64,000 bases of DNA, taken from contig NZ_JAOZEV010000004.1 of assembly GCF_025847275.1 (NCBI RefSeq), positions 124,001 to 188,000 on the forward strand, given 5' to 3'. The stretch is from Flavobacterium frigoritolerans. GTDB lineage: Bacteria > Bacteroidota > Bacteroidia > Flavobacteriales > Flavobacteriaceae. The notes beneath the pieces are model-generated. The model made no database searches. It saw nothing but the letters and a program-made list of their open reading frames with translations, and was not told the DNA's origin. Below, piece by piece: positions 35,943 through 45,145 of this stretch. Every line of letters starts with the position of its first letter. Positions within the stretch are counted from its first letter, which is position 1. The position numbers were made by a program, and so were the translations under genes.

Positions 35943-38900
35943 ATGAGCACAAAATTTACTGAATACAAAGGACTTGACTTGCCAACAGTAGCGTCAGAAG
36001 TACTTGATTTTTGGAAGAAAGAAAATATATTTGAAAAGAGCGTAACTACTCGCGAAGGTGCTGAACCTTACGTGTTTTTTGAGGGTCCGCCTTCAGCAAA
36101 CGGGTTGCCAGGAATTCACCACGTAATGGCACGTGCTATTAAAGATATTTTTTGCAGATATAAAACTCAAAAAGGTTTTCAGGTAAAAAGAAAAGCGGGT
36201 TGGGATACACACGGATTACCTGTAGAATTAGGTACCGAAAAAGAACTAGGAATTACAAAAGAAGATATTGGTAAAACAATTTCTATCGAAGAATATAACG
36301 AAGCGTGTAAAAAAACCGTGATGCGTTATACTGACGTATGGAATGATTTGACCGAAAAAATGGGATATTGGGTAGATATGGAAGATCCATATGTAACTTA
36401 TAAGCCAAAGTACATGGAGTCAGTTTGGTGGCTTTTAAAACAAATCTATGATAAAGGTTTGATGTACAAAGGATATACAATACAGCCATATTCTCCAAAA
36501 GCAGGAACAGGATTATCTTCGCATGAAGTAAACCAGCCAGGAAGCTATAGAGATGTTACTGATACAACTGTTGTAGCTCAGTTTAAAGCAACTAATGAAA
36601 CATTGCCAAGTTTTCTTCAAGGATTTGGAGACATTCATATTTTGGCTTGGACGACAACTCCTTGGACATTACCAAGTAATACTGCATTAACCGTTGGTCC
36701 AAAAATCGATTATGTTTTAGTTAAAACTTTCAATCAATATACATTTGAACCTATCAATGTAATATTAGCTAAGAATTTAGTTGGAAAACAATTCAGTAAA
36801 GGATTTTTTGAAAGTAATGAAGTTGCCGATTTTGAAAATTTTAAGCAAGGAGATAAAAAGATTCCATATCAAATCTTAACCGAATCAAAAGGTTTAGATT
36901 TAGTAGGTATTCGTTACGAACAATTGTTGCCTTTTGTTTTACCATACCAAAACCCAGAGAATGCTTTTAGAGTAATCTCAGGAGATTTTGTAACTACAGA
37001 GGACGGAACAGGAATTGTGCATACTGCACCTACATTTGGAGCAGATGATGCTAAAGTAGCGAAAGAAGCTAAGCCAGAAGTGCCGCCAATGTTAGTGTTG
37101 GACGAAAATGGAAATCCAGTTCCTTTAGTAGATTTACAAGGGAAATTTACTTCACATGTGGGTGAATATGCTGGTAAATATGTAAAAAATGAATATTATG
37201 ACGAAGGTACAGCACCAGAACGTTCTGTAGATGTTGAAATAGCTATTCGTCTTAAAGAAGAAAATAAAGCATTTAAGGTTGAGAAATACGTTCACAGTTA
37301 TCCACATAGCTGGAGAACAGATGAGCCTCTATTGTACTATCCTCTTGATTCATGGTTTATAAAAATCACCGATGTTAGAGATAAAATGTTTGACCTTAAC
37401 GAAACAATCAACTGGAAGCCAAAAGCAACAGGAGAAGGTCGTTTTGGGAATTGGTTAAAAAATGCCAATGATTGGAATTTATCACGTTCTCGTTATTGGG
37501 GAATACCATTGCCAATATGGAGAACAGAAGATAAACAAGAAGAAGTTCTTATTGGCTCGGTAGAAGAATTATACAATGAAATCGAAAAATCTATAGCTGC
37601 TGGTTTTCAAAAAGAAAACCCATTTAAAGGTTTTGAAATCGGCAATATGAGCGAAAGCAATTACGATTTAATCGATTTACATAAAAACATAGTAGATAAA
37701 ATCACTTTGGTTTCTCCATCTGGAAAGCCAATGGAGCGTGAAGCTGATTTAATTGATGTTTGGTTTGATTCTGGAGCGATGCCTTATGCGCAATGGCATT
37801 ATCCTTTCGAAAATAAAGATAAAATAGATGGGAATAAAGATTTTCCAGCCGATTTTATTGCCGAAGGAGTAGATCAAACACGTGGATGGTTTTATACACT
37901 ACATGCAATCGGAACATTGGTTTTTGATAAAGTAGCCTATAAAAATGTTGTTTCAAACGGATTGGTTTTGGATAAAAATGGACAAAAAATGTCTAAACGT
38001 TTGGGTAATGCAACAGATCCATTTAAAACATTAGAAGAGTTTGGTCCAGATGCAACGCGTTGGTATATGATTTCGAATGCAAATCCTTGGGATAATTTGA
38101 AATTTGATATAGAAGGAATTGCTGAGGTTCGTCGTAAGTTCTTTGGAACATTATACAATACCTATTCATTCTTTTCATTGTATGCAAACATCGATGGATT
38201 TAAATATGCTGAAGCAGAAATTCCGTTAAACGAAAGACCAGAAATTGATCAATGGATTATTTCTGAGTTAAATACGCTTATCAAAGAGGTTGATGGTTTT
38301 TATGCTGATTATGAACCAACAAGAGCTGCTCGTGCAATTTCAGACTTTGTACAAGAGAATTTAAGCAATTGGTACGTTCGTTTGTGTCGTCGTCGTTTTT
38401 GGAAAGGAGAGTACGCACAGGATAAAATAGCGGCATATCAGACACTTTATACGTGTTTGTTAACAATAAGTAAACTAAGTGCTCCGATTGCTCCATTCTT
38501 TATGGATAAGCTTTACAGAGATTTAACAACTTCAACGCAGTCAGAAAATTACGACAGTGTACATTTGGCAGAGTTTCCAAAATACGTTGAAAACTTTGTT
38601 AATAAAACGTTAGAGAGTAAAATGCAGAAAGCACAAACTATCTCATCACTGGTTTTGTCACTTCGTAAGAAAGAGATGATTAAGGTACGTCAACCATTGC
38701 AAAAGGTAATGATACCGGTACTTGATGATAATCAACGTAGTGAAATTGAGGCAGTTTCAGAGCTGGTAAAAGCAGAGGTTAATGTGAAAGAAATCGTTCT
38801 TTTGGATGATGCTTCGGGGATTTTAGTAAAGCAAATCAAGCCTAATTTTAAGGCGTTAGGACCACGATTCGGAAAGGATATGGGGTTGATTTCCAAAGAG

Positions 38901-39344
38901 ATACAGTCTTTTACTGCGCAACAAATCAGTCAGTTAGACAAGGAAGGTTCATTAGATATTGTTATTGCAGGAAATAGTGTAACTTTATCATTAGAAGATG
39001 TCGAAATAACGTCACAAGATATCGAAGGTTGGTTGGTTGCAAATTCAAACGGAATAACAGTTGCGCTTGATATTACAATCACGGAAGAATTGAAAAATGA
39101 GGGTATCGCAAGGGAATTGGTAAATAGAATTCAAAATATCCGTAAAGATTCTGGATTCGAAGTAACAGACAAAATAAAGGTACAAATAAAAAGAAATGGT
39201 ATATTAGAAAATGCTATTCTTATAAACGAAGACTATATTAAGTCTGAGACATTAACAGATAGCTTGGTTTTCTTAGACGAATTAGAAAGCGGCATAGAAA
39301 TTGAGTTTGATGATATAAAAACAATGATATTAATTTCAAAATAA
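35943..39344 (+). CDS. ileS: Isoleucyl-tRNA synthetase, eukaryote-like type 2
   Basis: A 1133-residue class I synthetase (EC 6.1.1.5). It has a Rossmann catalytic core split by the large CP1 editing domain (about 195-430; HTAPTFGADD marks the editing site), the KMSKR loop at 682-686, an anticodon-binding helical domain (about 750-900), and a long C-terminal extension without the cysteine-rich zinc end of type 1 enzymes. The class I HIGH motif is altered: the loop reads ANGLPGIHH, so positions 57-60 are G-I-H-H instead of H-x-G-H. This swapped GxHH form has been described in some type 2 IleRS and linked to very strong mupirocin resistance. It is directly followed by the DksA-like gene (7-base gap). 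Confidence 0.96.
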   Translation: MSTKFTEYKGLDLPTVASEVLDFWKKENIFEKSVTTREGAEPYVFFEGPPSANGLPGIHHVMARAIKDIFCRYKTQKGFQVKRKAGWDTHGLPVELGTEKELGITKEDIGKTISIEEYNEACKKTVMRYTDVWNDLTEKMGYWVDMEDPYVTYKPKYMESVWWLLKQIYDKGLMYKGYTIQPYSPKAGTGLSSHEVNQPGSYRDVTDTTVVAQFKATNETLPSFLQGFGDIHILAWTTTPWTLPSNTALTVGPKIDYVLVKTFNQYTFEPINVILAKNLVGKQFSKGFFESNEVADFENFKQGDKKIPYQILTESKGLDLVGIRYEQLLPFVLPYQNPENAFRVISGDFVTTEDGTGIVHTAPTFGADDAKVAKEAKPEVPPMLVLDENGNPVPLVDLQGKFTSHVGEYAGKYVKNEYYDEGTAPERSVDVEIAIRLKEENKAFKVEKYVHSYPHSWRTDEPLLYYPLDSWFIKITDVRDKMFDLNETINWKPKATGEGRFGNWLKNANDWNLSRSRYWGIPLPIWRTEDKQEEVLIGSVEELYNEIEKSIAAGFQKENPFKGFEIGNMSESNYDLIDLHKNIVDKITLVSPSGKPMEREADLIDVWFDSGAMPYAQWHYPFENKDKIDGNKDFPADFIAEGVDQTRGWFYTLHAIGTLVFDKVAYKNVVSNGLVLDKNGQKMSKRLGNATDPFKTLEEFGPDATRWYMISNANPWDNLKFDIEGIAEVRRKFFGTLYNTYSFFSLYANIDGFKYAEAEIPLNERPEIDQWIISELNTLIKEVDGFYADYEPTRAARAISDFVQENLSNWYVRLCRRRFWKGEYAQDKIAAYQTLYTCLLTISKLSAPIAPFFMDKLYRDLTTSTQSENYDSVHLAEFPKYVENFVNKTLESKMQKAQTISSLVLSLRKKEMIKVRQPLQKVMIPVLDDNQRSEIEAVSELVKAEVNVKEIVLLDDASGILVKQIKPNFKALGPRFGKDMGLISKEIQSFTAQQISQLDKEGSLDIVIAGNSVTLSLEDVEITSQDIEGWLVANSNGITVALDITITEELKNEGIARELVNRIQNIRKDSGFEVTDKIKVQIKRNGILENAILINEDYIKSETLTDSLVFLDELESGIEIEFDDIKTMILISK

Positions 39345-39351
39345 ATATAAG

Positions 39352-39732
39352 ATGGTAGATGAAATTACAAGATACTCTGACGCTGATCTAGCGGAATTCA
39401 AAGAGATCATTTTGGGTAAAATACAAAAAGCGCAAGCTGATTTAGACTTGATTAAAAGTGCTTACATGAATGATTTAAATAATGGTACAGATGATACATC
39501 GCCAACATTTAAAGCGTTTGAAGAAGGAAGCGAAACGATGTCCAAAGAAGCAAACTCACAGTTAGCTATCAGACAAGAAAAATTTATTCGAGATTTAAAG
39601 AATGCGCTATTCCGTGTAGAAAATAAAACATACGGTGTGTGCAAAGTAACAGGGAAATTAATCGGGAAAGAAAGATTAAAAATTGTACCTCATGCTACAA
39701 TGAGTATTGAAGCTAAAAATTTGCAACGATAA
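39352..39732 (+). CDS. TraR/DksA-family protein with lost zinc finger
   Basis: A 126-residue protein with an N-terminal coiled coil (about 8-85) and the globular end YGVCKVTGKLIGKERLKIVP (about 93-112), which aligns with DksA YGYCESCGxxIGxxRLxxxP. Of the four zinc cysteines only the first remains; the others are Thr, Ser and Ala (CKVTG, TMSIEAK). The coiled-coil tip lacks a clear DxxDA motif (NNGTDDTSP). It probably still binds RNA polymerase in the secondary channel, but whether it answers to ppGpp cannot be told. Seven bases after ileS; this ileS-DksA-like-lspA order is common in Bacteroidota. Confidence 0.85.
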   Translation: MVDEITRYSDADLAEFKEIILGKIQKAQADLDLIKSAYMNDLNNGTDDTSPTFKAFEEGSETMSKEANSQLAIRQEKFIRDLKNALFRVENKTYGVCKVTGKLIGKERLKIVPHATMSIEAKNLQR

Positions 39733-39747
39733 TTTTTAAATATAATT

Positions 39748-39778
39748 AAAACGCTCCTAATTAAGGGGCGTTTTTTTT
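39748..39778 (+). terminator. Intrinsic terminator after the DksA-like gene
   Basis: AAAACGCTCC pairs with GGGGCGTTTT (one G-T pair) around TAATTAA and is followed by eight T. Confidence 0.85.
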
Positions 39779-39925
39779 GTTTAATGTTTGTGGATAGGTG
39801 TTTAGGCTTGTAGTGAATCTTTTGAAAGAATTTAATTCTAATTACAAAAGTTAAGTCTAAATTGAGTCCTTATTTTTTTGTGAGAAGAAGAAAGAAGTAA
39901 GTTGATTTGAAATATAAGATGTATT

Positions 39926-39968
39926 TTTTAATTAGAACTACCCTGATTATTGATAGTTCTAATTAAAA
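39926..39968. terminator. Perfect 15 bp inverted repeat, terminator-like
   Basis: TTTTAATTAGAACTA (39926-39940) pairs exactly with TAGTTCTAATTAAAA (39954-39968) around 13 bases. It lies just past the end of the minus-strand Roadblock module and probably ends its transcript. Confidence 0.7.
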
Positions 39969-39980
39969 TAATAAGATAAA

Positions 39981-40361
39981 CTAAGCTAAGTTTTTCTCTA
40001 GCTCTAATTTGTGTTTTCTTAAAACAGCTCTTGTCATTCCTAAATTTGCTTTGGTTGAATCTGCAGCAAGGTAGATCATGAATTTTTTGTTTGGAGAAAT
40101 ATCGATAATGTGAATTTGATTAGAAAGTGTAATCAAAATATCTTCGATGTCCTGGTTTAGATTTAAAGCTTTTACGGCACTCAATTTTGCTTTTACAACT
40201 TCGAGATTATAAGCAGCTGCCAGTTCAGGGTCAAAGCCTGGGTCTATTGTTAAGTTTCCAAAGCTTAATCCTGATTCAATTTCGGTTACAGCTACAGCTA
40301 TAAAGCCATTTACGTTGGTTTTCATTTCATTTAAAAACACATTTAAGAAGTCATTACTCAT
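39981..40361 (-). CDS. Roadblock-like partner protein, module A
   Basis: A 126-residue cytoplasmic protein without signal or membrane span. The predicted order of elements is strand (GFIAVAVTEIESGLSFGNL), helix (PELAAAYNLEVVKAKLSAVK), two strands (DILITLSNQIHIIDIS, KFMIYLAADS) and a final helix (GMTRAVLRKHKLELEK). It follows the Roadblock/LC7 (longin-like) plan, but I found no direct family signature. It is about 60% identical by eye to the 124-residue protein at 51591-51965, with conserved DPxFDPELAxAYNLEVVKAK and ANLGMTRAVL. It lies 27 bases downstream of a Roadblock gene, in the same order as in module B. A hetero-oligomer of the two is a reasonable inference. Confidence 0.6.
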   Translation of the reverse strand: MSNDFLNVFLNEMKTNVNGFIAVAVTEIESGLSFGNLTIDPGFDPELAAAYNLEVVKAKLSAVKALNLNQDIEDILITLSNQIHIIDISPNKKFMIYLAADSTKANLGMTRAVLRKHKLELEKNLA

Positions 40362-40388
40362 AATTTTCGGGGGTTTATTGGTTATTAA

Positions 40389-40748
40389 TTATTTTAAAAG
40401 GCTGATGCCGCTAAGTTTAGTAGATAATTCATCAATATTTCGTAAAAACAATCCGAGGTTGCTTCCGTCACTAGAGAAAACAATAACACTGTGAGAATTG
40501 TTTATTTTGTTCATTACTGCAACACCGCCATCGGTAGTTTTAAGGTATAATTGTTTTAAAGAACCTTTCGCTAAGTCGGTTAGGAATTTGTCGCTCATAG
40601 ATAAGATAGCATCGCTCATTGCAGCAACACTATCGCTATAATCTAAGTGTAGGGAGGTTATTAATTTTCCTTTTGCACCCGATATTAGGGCTGATGATGA
40701 TTTCGTCTGAATTAAAAACTCATTTAGGATAATTGTGATTTCATTCAT
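40389..40748 (-). CDS. Roadblock/LC7-domain protein, module A
   Basis: A 119-residue protein with the Roadblock/LC7 pattern. An N-terminal helix is followed by SSALISGAKGKLITSLHLDY, a central helix VAAMSDAILSMSDKFLTDL, strands LKQLYLKTTDGGVAVMNKI and SVIVFSSDGSNLGLFLRNID, and a final helix. Roadblock proteins dimerise and often regulate Ras-like GTPases (MglB acts on MglA), but no GTPase gene lies in the window. It is first in a two-gene transcript with 39981-40361 and is paralogous to 51245-51574 (roughly one third identical by eye). The 172-base upstream gap is shared with the divergent small gene at 40921. Confidence 0.72.
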   Translation of the reverse strand: MNEITIILNEFLIQTKSSSALISGAKGKLITSLHLDYSDSVAAMSDAILSMSDKFLTDLAKGSLKQLYLKTTDGGVAVMNKINNSHSVIVFSSDGSNLGLFLRNIDELSTKLSGISLLK

Positions 40749-40920
40749 TGTGTGGGGTTTTGGGAAGTTGTTAAAAAATAATTGATTAAGCTAATTTAAT
40801 TAAAAATATATAACTTTTTCATGTATTATCTCGTTAATTTATTTAACAAATAAAAAACTTTTGCGTATTATTGTAAGTAAATATGAAAATCAAGTAATTT
40901 TTAATTTAATATAAAACGTT

Positions 40921-41145
40921 ATGGCTAAAGTGTTGAAATTTAGAGATGTGAAGTCCGATGTTGATAATAGAATGAAGGATTTTGAAAAGATAAGGATTAA
41001 GCTAAATGTTGCTCGTGCAAAAAGTACACAGAGCAATAGTATTAAATCCGGAGAAGGTAAAAAGGAAACGAAAGGATTGTTTGATTCAATCTCTAGCTTT
41101 TTTTATGAAGGGTCAAAACCAGTTAGATATAATGGAGGGAAATAA
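40921..41145 (+). CDS. Small basic protein divergent from Roadblock module A
   Basis: A 74-residue, highly charged protein (MAKVLKFRDVKSDVDNRMKD...) rich in Lys and Arg, with a likely N-terminal helix. Its C-terminal stretch TKGLFDSISSFFYEG could form an amphipathic helix. No family is recognised. It has its own terminator (41169-41196). Coding is supported by the ATG start, tight fit before the terminator and biased codon use. Its divergent placement next to a Roadblock pair is repeated at module B (gene at 50806-50952), which suggests a connection. Confidence 0.6.
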   Translation: MAKVLKFRDVKSDVDNRMKDFEKIRIKLNVARAKSTQSNSIKSGEGKKETKGLFDSISSFFYEGSKPVRYNGGK

Positions 41146-41168
41146 AGAACATTTTGTTACGAAATAAT

Positions 41169-41196
41169 TAACGCTCCCTTGGGAGCGTTTTTTTTG
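41169..41196 (+). terminator. Intrinsic terminator
   Basis: AACGCTCCCTTGGGAGCGTT is a perfect palindrome followed by a run of T. It ends the 74-residue gene before lspA. Confidence 0.9.
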
Positions 41197-41206
41197 ATTT
41201 AATTGT

Positions 41207-41214
41207 TACTTTTG
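41207..41214 (+). promoter_or_regulatory. Putative lspA -7 box
   Basis: TACTTTTG matches TAnnTTTG exactly and lies 20 bases before the lspA ATG. The -33 position falls in the preceding terminator and shows no TTG at proper spacing. Confidence 0.5.
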
Positions 41215-41234
41215 CGCCAATAAAAAATTATAAA

Positions 41235-41831
41235 ATGTCACTACGAAAAGCGTATTTACTTATTTTCATTATTTTACTTATTGATCAGGTTTCTAAAATT
41301 TACATTAAAACAAACTTTGTTTTAAGTGAAGAAGTAGAAGTTTTTAAATGGTTTAAGATTCTTTTTATTGAAAATGAAGGAATGGCTTGGGGAACAAAAA
41401 TACCTGGGGAATACGGGAAATTGATTTTGACAGTGTTTAGGATTTTTGCTGTTTTTGGTATTGCATACTGGTTATATGATTCTATAAAAAAACAAAGTTC
41501 GACGTATTTAATAGTTGCTATTTCTTTAATTATGGCTGGAGCAGCAGGGAATATCATAGACTCAGTTTTTTATGGAGTAATTTTCGATGATAGTTATAAT
41601 AACCTAGCTACATTGTTTGCTCCGGAACATTACGGGACATTGTTTCATGGTAAAGTGGTTGATATGTTGTATTTTCCTATTTGGGAAGGAAATTTACCAA
41701 CTTGGTTGCCAATATGGGGCGGAGAATCATTTAAATTTTTTAATGCAATCTTTAATTTTGCCGATATGGCAATTTCTACAGGAGTTGGTATCTTAATTGT
41801 TTTCAATAAAAAAGCATTTAACAAGCACTAA
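41235..41831 (+). CDS. lspA: Lipoprotein signal peptidase II
   Basis: A 198-residue integral membrane aspartyl protease that cleaves prolipoproteins ahead of the lipid-modified cysteine. It has four membrane spans (about 7-24, 63-80, 92-112, 170-192). The catalytic aspartates are Asp143 (GKVVDMLYFP) and Asp177 (FNFADMAI); the conserved AGNIID is at about 104-109. As in other Bacteroidota, an insertion of about 30 residues lies between spans 3 and 4. It would process the lipoproteins encoded at 8402-8929 and 24012-24755. Confidence 0.95.
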   Translation: MSLRKAYLLIFIILLIDQVSKIYIKTNFVLSEEVEVFKWFKILFIENEGMAWGTKIPGEYGKLILTVFRIFAVFGIAYWLYDSIKKQSSTYLIVAISLIMAGAAGNIIDSVFYGVIFDDSYNNLATLFAPEHYGTLFHGKVVDMLYFPIWEGNLPTWLPIWGGESFKFFNAIFNFADMAISTGVGILIVFNKKAFNKH

Positions 41832-41914
41832 CAATTTTACTTCATAGAATTTTAGTTTTTCACGACCGATAATTCTCGGGATGTTTTACTTTTACAGTAT
41901 AAAAGAACTAAAAA

Positions 41915-44900
41915 ATGCAAAGACCCTCCTTTTCTATATATGACGCATCTGCGGGTTCTGGAAAAACATATACTTTAGTTAAGGAATATCTTAAAATTAT
42001 TCTTTCAGCTCCCAAAAATGATGCATATCGTAATATTCTAGCGATCACATTTACCAATAAGGCGGTGCATGAAATGAAAAGCCGTATTGTGGGTAGTTTG
42101 TCGGAATTTGCGAAAGAAGAGCCATCTGCAAAAGCGATTGATTTGATGCAGGACTTAGCTCGAGAAACGGGGCTTTCGATTATTGAATTAAAAACTAAAT
42201 CACAGAATATCATCAAGCATATTATCCATAATTATGCGGCTTTTGATATTTCTACAATCGATAAATTTACACATAAAGTTATTCGTGCTTTTGCACATGA
42301 TTTAAACTTGCCAATGACTTTTGAGGTAACTCTGGATACCGAAAATTTACTTATAGAGGCAGTTGATGCTATTATTGCTCAAGCAGGTCAAGATGAAACG
42401 TTAACCAAGTTGTTGATTGATTTTACGATGGAAAAAACCGACGATGATAAAAGTTGGGATGTTTCTCGTGAAATTCTAGAAACTGGAAGGTTGATCTTAA
42501 ATGAGAATAATCGAAATGAGATTACGCATTTTCATGATAAATCAATTGGAGAGTTTGTTGAAATAAAAAAGAAACTGACGGTTTTGTGTAAGGATCTGGA
42601 AGAAGAGAATGCTGCTTTTGCCACAAATGCACTTTCGTTAATTGAGAAAAATGGAATTGATTTAAAATCTTTTTCAAGAGGAACATTTCCAAATCATCTA
42701 GAAAGTATTAGAGATGGGAAATTTAACCCCAAGAATAAAACATTTCATGAGTTTGATGATATTGCGATAAATAAAACGGCCAAAGACAGAGCTTTAATAG
42801 AGAATATCATTCCTGAATTACTTCAGATTCTGGATAAGGTTTACAAGAATTTTGAGAAACGAGATTTTTATAAAGCATTTCTTAAAAATATCACACCACT
42901 CTCGTTGTTGAATACGGTGAGTAACGAGCTAGAGAAGATTCAAAAAGAGCAAAATGTTTTGTCTATTTCTGAGTTTAACGCAATTATTCATCGCGAAATC
43001 CAGAATCAACCAGCGCCTTTTATTTATGAGCGTTTGGGAGAAAAATACCGTCATTTTTTTATTGATGAGTTTCAGGATACTTCCGAAATGCAATGGCAGA
43101 ATTTGATTCCGCTAATAGACAATGCGCTTTCTGGTCAAGATGATTTTGGGGTTAAGGGTACTCTGATGATTGTTGGAGATCCAAAACAATCAATCTATCG
43201 TTGGAGAGGAGGAAAAGCGGAGCAGTTTATTGAGTTAAGTAAAGATTTAAATCCGTTTAATAATCCAGATAAAACAATAACACATTTAGATACTAATTAC
43301 CGTAGTTATAGTGAGGTTATTGAATTTAATAATGGCTTTTTTAAATTAATTTCTTCAGAATTTGAAAATGTTGATTATAAAGATTTGTATGAAAATCATA
43401 GTTATCAAAAAACTAATGACAAGAAAGGTGGTTATGTAAATATTTCATTTCTTCCAGTAGTAGATAAAAGTGATCAGATCGAGGATGATACAGTACTGGA
43501 GAAAACAGATCTGTATGTATTGGCGACTTTAAATACAATCCAAAAGGTATTACGTGAGGGATTTGAGTATAAAGACATTGTTGTTCTGACTCGCAAAAGG
43601 AGTCAGGGTATCGCTGTTGCAAATTATTTAACAGAGCAGAATATTCCGTTATTGTCTTCGGAGACATTGATGATTCAGAATGCAACAGAAGTTCGATTGA
43701 TTGTTCATTTATTAAAATATTTGAATAATAATGCTGATTTAGAAGCAAAAGCTAATTTTTTGCACTTTTTGGCTAAGAATACAGATGTTAAAATGCCAAT
43801 CCATGATTTTATAGCCGAAGGAATGGCAGAAAGAAATGAAATTGCTTTTGAAAAATGGTTAGAGAAATTTGATGTTTTACTTTCATTTGAAAGCATTCGA
43901 AAAAAATCACTTTATGAAGCTGTTGAGACTATCATCTCAAAATTTGTGCGCCCAGAGTATAATAACGCTTATGTGCAATATTTTCTTGATATAGTTTTGG
44001 AGCGTGATATTCGGAATCAAGCAGGTATTTCAGATTTTTTAAGTTATTGGGATAAGAATGCAGAAAAATTCAGTATTCCGTCTCCAGAAGGGAATAATGC
44101 TGTTCGTATCATGACTATTCATAAATCGAAAGGATTAGAGTTTCCTGTTGTTATTATGCCTTTTGCAGAAGAAGATTATAGTCGGAAACCAAAAGATAAG
44201 TTGTGGTTGAATGCTGAAGAAGAAGATTTTGGATTGCCAAAAGTATTAATAGATAACAGTAGTGCTGTGGCGGGATTTGGTGAAGATGCTGCTGTTGTTT
44301 TTAATTTAAAGAAACAAGAAGAATTACTTGATAATGTAAATGTTTTGTATGTTGCATTGACTCGTGCAGAAGAGCAATTATATGTAATTTCTCAAGAAAT
44401 AAAACCTAGAAAGGATGGTGATTTTCCTGGTAATATGGCCTCTTTTTTTATAAAATATTTAATTGATTTAGGAGTTTATGATGAAAATAAGTTGGAATAC
44501 GAGTTCGGAAATCCGACTAAGTTGTCTTCAGGAGATAAACATTCTTCGTCTACCAAAACAATTCCGCTAGTTTCTGAGGTTTTAAATCCGAAAAGTATTA
44601 AAATTGCCCAACGCGAAGCTTTAATGTGGGGAACACATCAACAAGAGGCTATATCTTATGGTAATGTAATTCATGAAATATTGGCTTTTGTAAAATATAA
44701 ACCAGATATTGATTTGGCAGTTGTAAAAGCATTAGAGGATGGCTTGATTACTTTTGATCAAAAAGATATTGTTTTAAAGACGATTCAGGAAATTGTAAAT
44801 CATCCAGAAATCAGTGTTTGTTTTGAAAGTGGCAATAGGGTTTTAAATGAAGAAACTATAATTCAAAAAGAAGGAAAAGTATTAAAACCAGATAGAGTGG

Positions 44901-45073
44901 TTATTACACCTGATAGAGAGGCTTATCTTTTGGATTATAAAACAGGTTTAAGTAATCCAAAATACAAACAACAAGTAGAAGAATATCAGTTTGCTATTGA
45001 GAATATGGGCTTTAAAGTGTTAAAAAAGGCCTTGGTGTATATAGGAACCGATATCGATGTAGTAAATTTGTGA
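41915..45073 (+). CDS. addA: AddA-like UvrD-type helicase-nuclease
   Basis: A 1052-residue superfamily 1 helicase. It has Walker A ASAGSGKT (11-18), motif II region FIDEFQDTSEMQW, motif III VGDPKQSIYRWRGG, and late motifs IMTIHKSKGLEFPVV and VALTRAEEQL. A C-terminal PD-(D/E)XK nuclease follows (PDRVVITPDREAYLLDYKTG, about 1005-1028). It processes double-strand breaks with AddB, encoded 2.9 kb downstream. The variant -7 box TACTTTTA lies about 20-25 bases before the ATG. Confidence 0.9.
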   Translation: MQRPSFSIYDASAGSGKTYTLVKEYLKIILSAPKNDAYRNILAITFTNKAVHEMKSRIVGSLSEFAKEEPSAKAIDLMQDLARETGLSIIELKTKSQNIIKHIIHNYAAFDISTIDKFTHKVIRAFAHDLNLPMTFEVTLDTENLLIEAVDAIIAQAGQDETLTKLLIDFTMEKTDDDKSWDVSREILETGRLILNENNRNEITHFHDKSIGEFVEIKKKLTVLCKDLEEENAAFATNALSLIEKNGIDLKSFSRGTFPNHLESIRDGKFNPKNKTFHEFDDIAINKTAKDRALIENIIPELLQILDKVYKNFEKRDFYKAFLKNITPLSLLNTVSNELEKIQKEQNVLSISEFNAIIHREIQNQPAPFIYERLGEKYRHFFIDEFQDTSEMQWQNLIPLIDNALSGQDDFGVKGTLMIVGDPKQSIYRWRGGKAEQFIELSKDLNPFNNPDKTITHLDTNYRSYSEVIEFNNGFFKLISSEFENVDYKDLYENHSYQKTNDKKGGYVNISFLPVVDKSDQIEDDTVLEKTDLYVLATLNTIQKVLREGFEYKDIVVLTRKRSQGIAVANYLTEQNIPLLSSETLMIQNATEVRLIVHLLKYLNNNADLEAKANFLHFLAKNTDVKMPIHDFIAEGMAERNEIAFEKWLEKFDVLLSFESIRKKSLYEAVETIISKFVRPEYNNAYVQYFLDIVLERDIRNQAGISDFLSYWDKNAEKFSIPSPEGNNAVRIMTIHKSKGLEFPVVIMPFAEEDYSRKPKDKLWLNAEEEDFGLPKVLIDNSSAVAGFGEDAAVVFNLKKQEELLDNVNVLYVALTRAEEQLYVISQEIKPRKDGDFPGNMASFFIKYLIDLGVYDENKLEYEFGNPTKLSSGDKHSSSTKTIPLVSEVLNPKSIKIAQREALMWGTHQQEAISYGNVIHEILAFVKYKPDIDLAVVKALEDGLITFDQKDIVLKTIQEIVNHPEISVCFESGNRVLNEETIIQKEGKVLKPDRVVITPDREAYLLDYKTGLSNPKYKQQVEEYQFAIENMGFKVLKKALVYIGTDIDVVNL

Positions 45074-45145
45074 AAAAATTAGTCAGGTGTTAAAAATTAA
45101 ACTTGTCTAACTTGTTAAAAATTAACATATTAAAAAAAAATAAAA

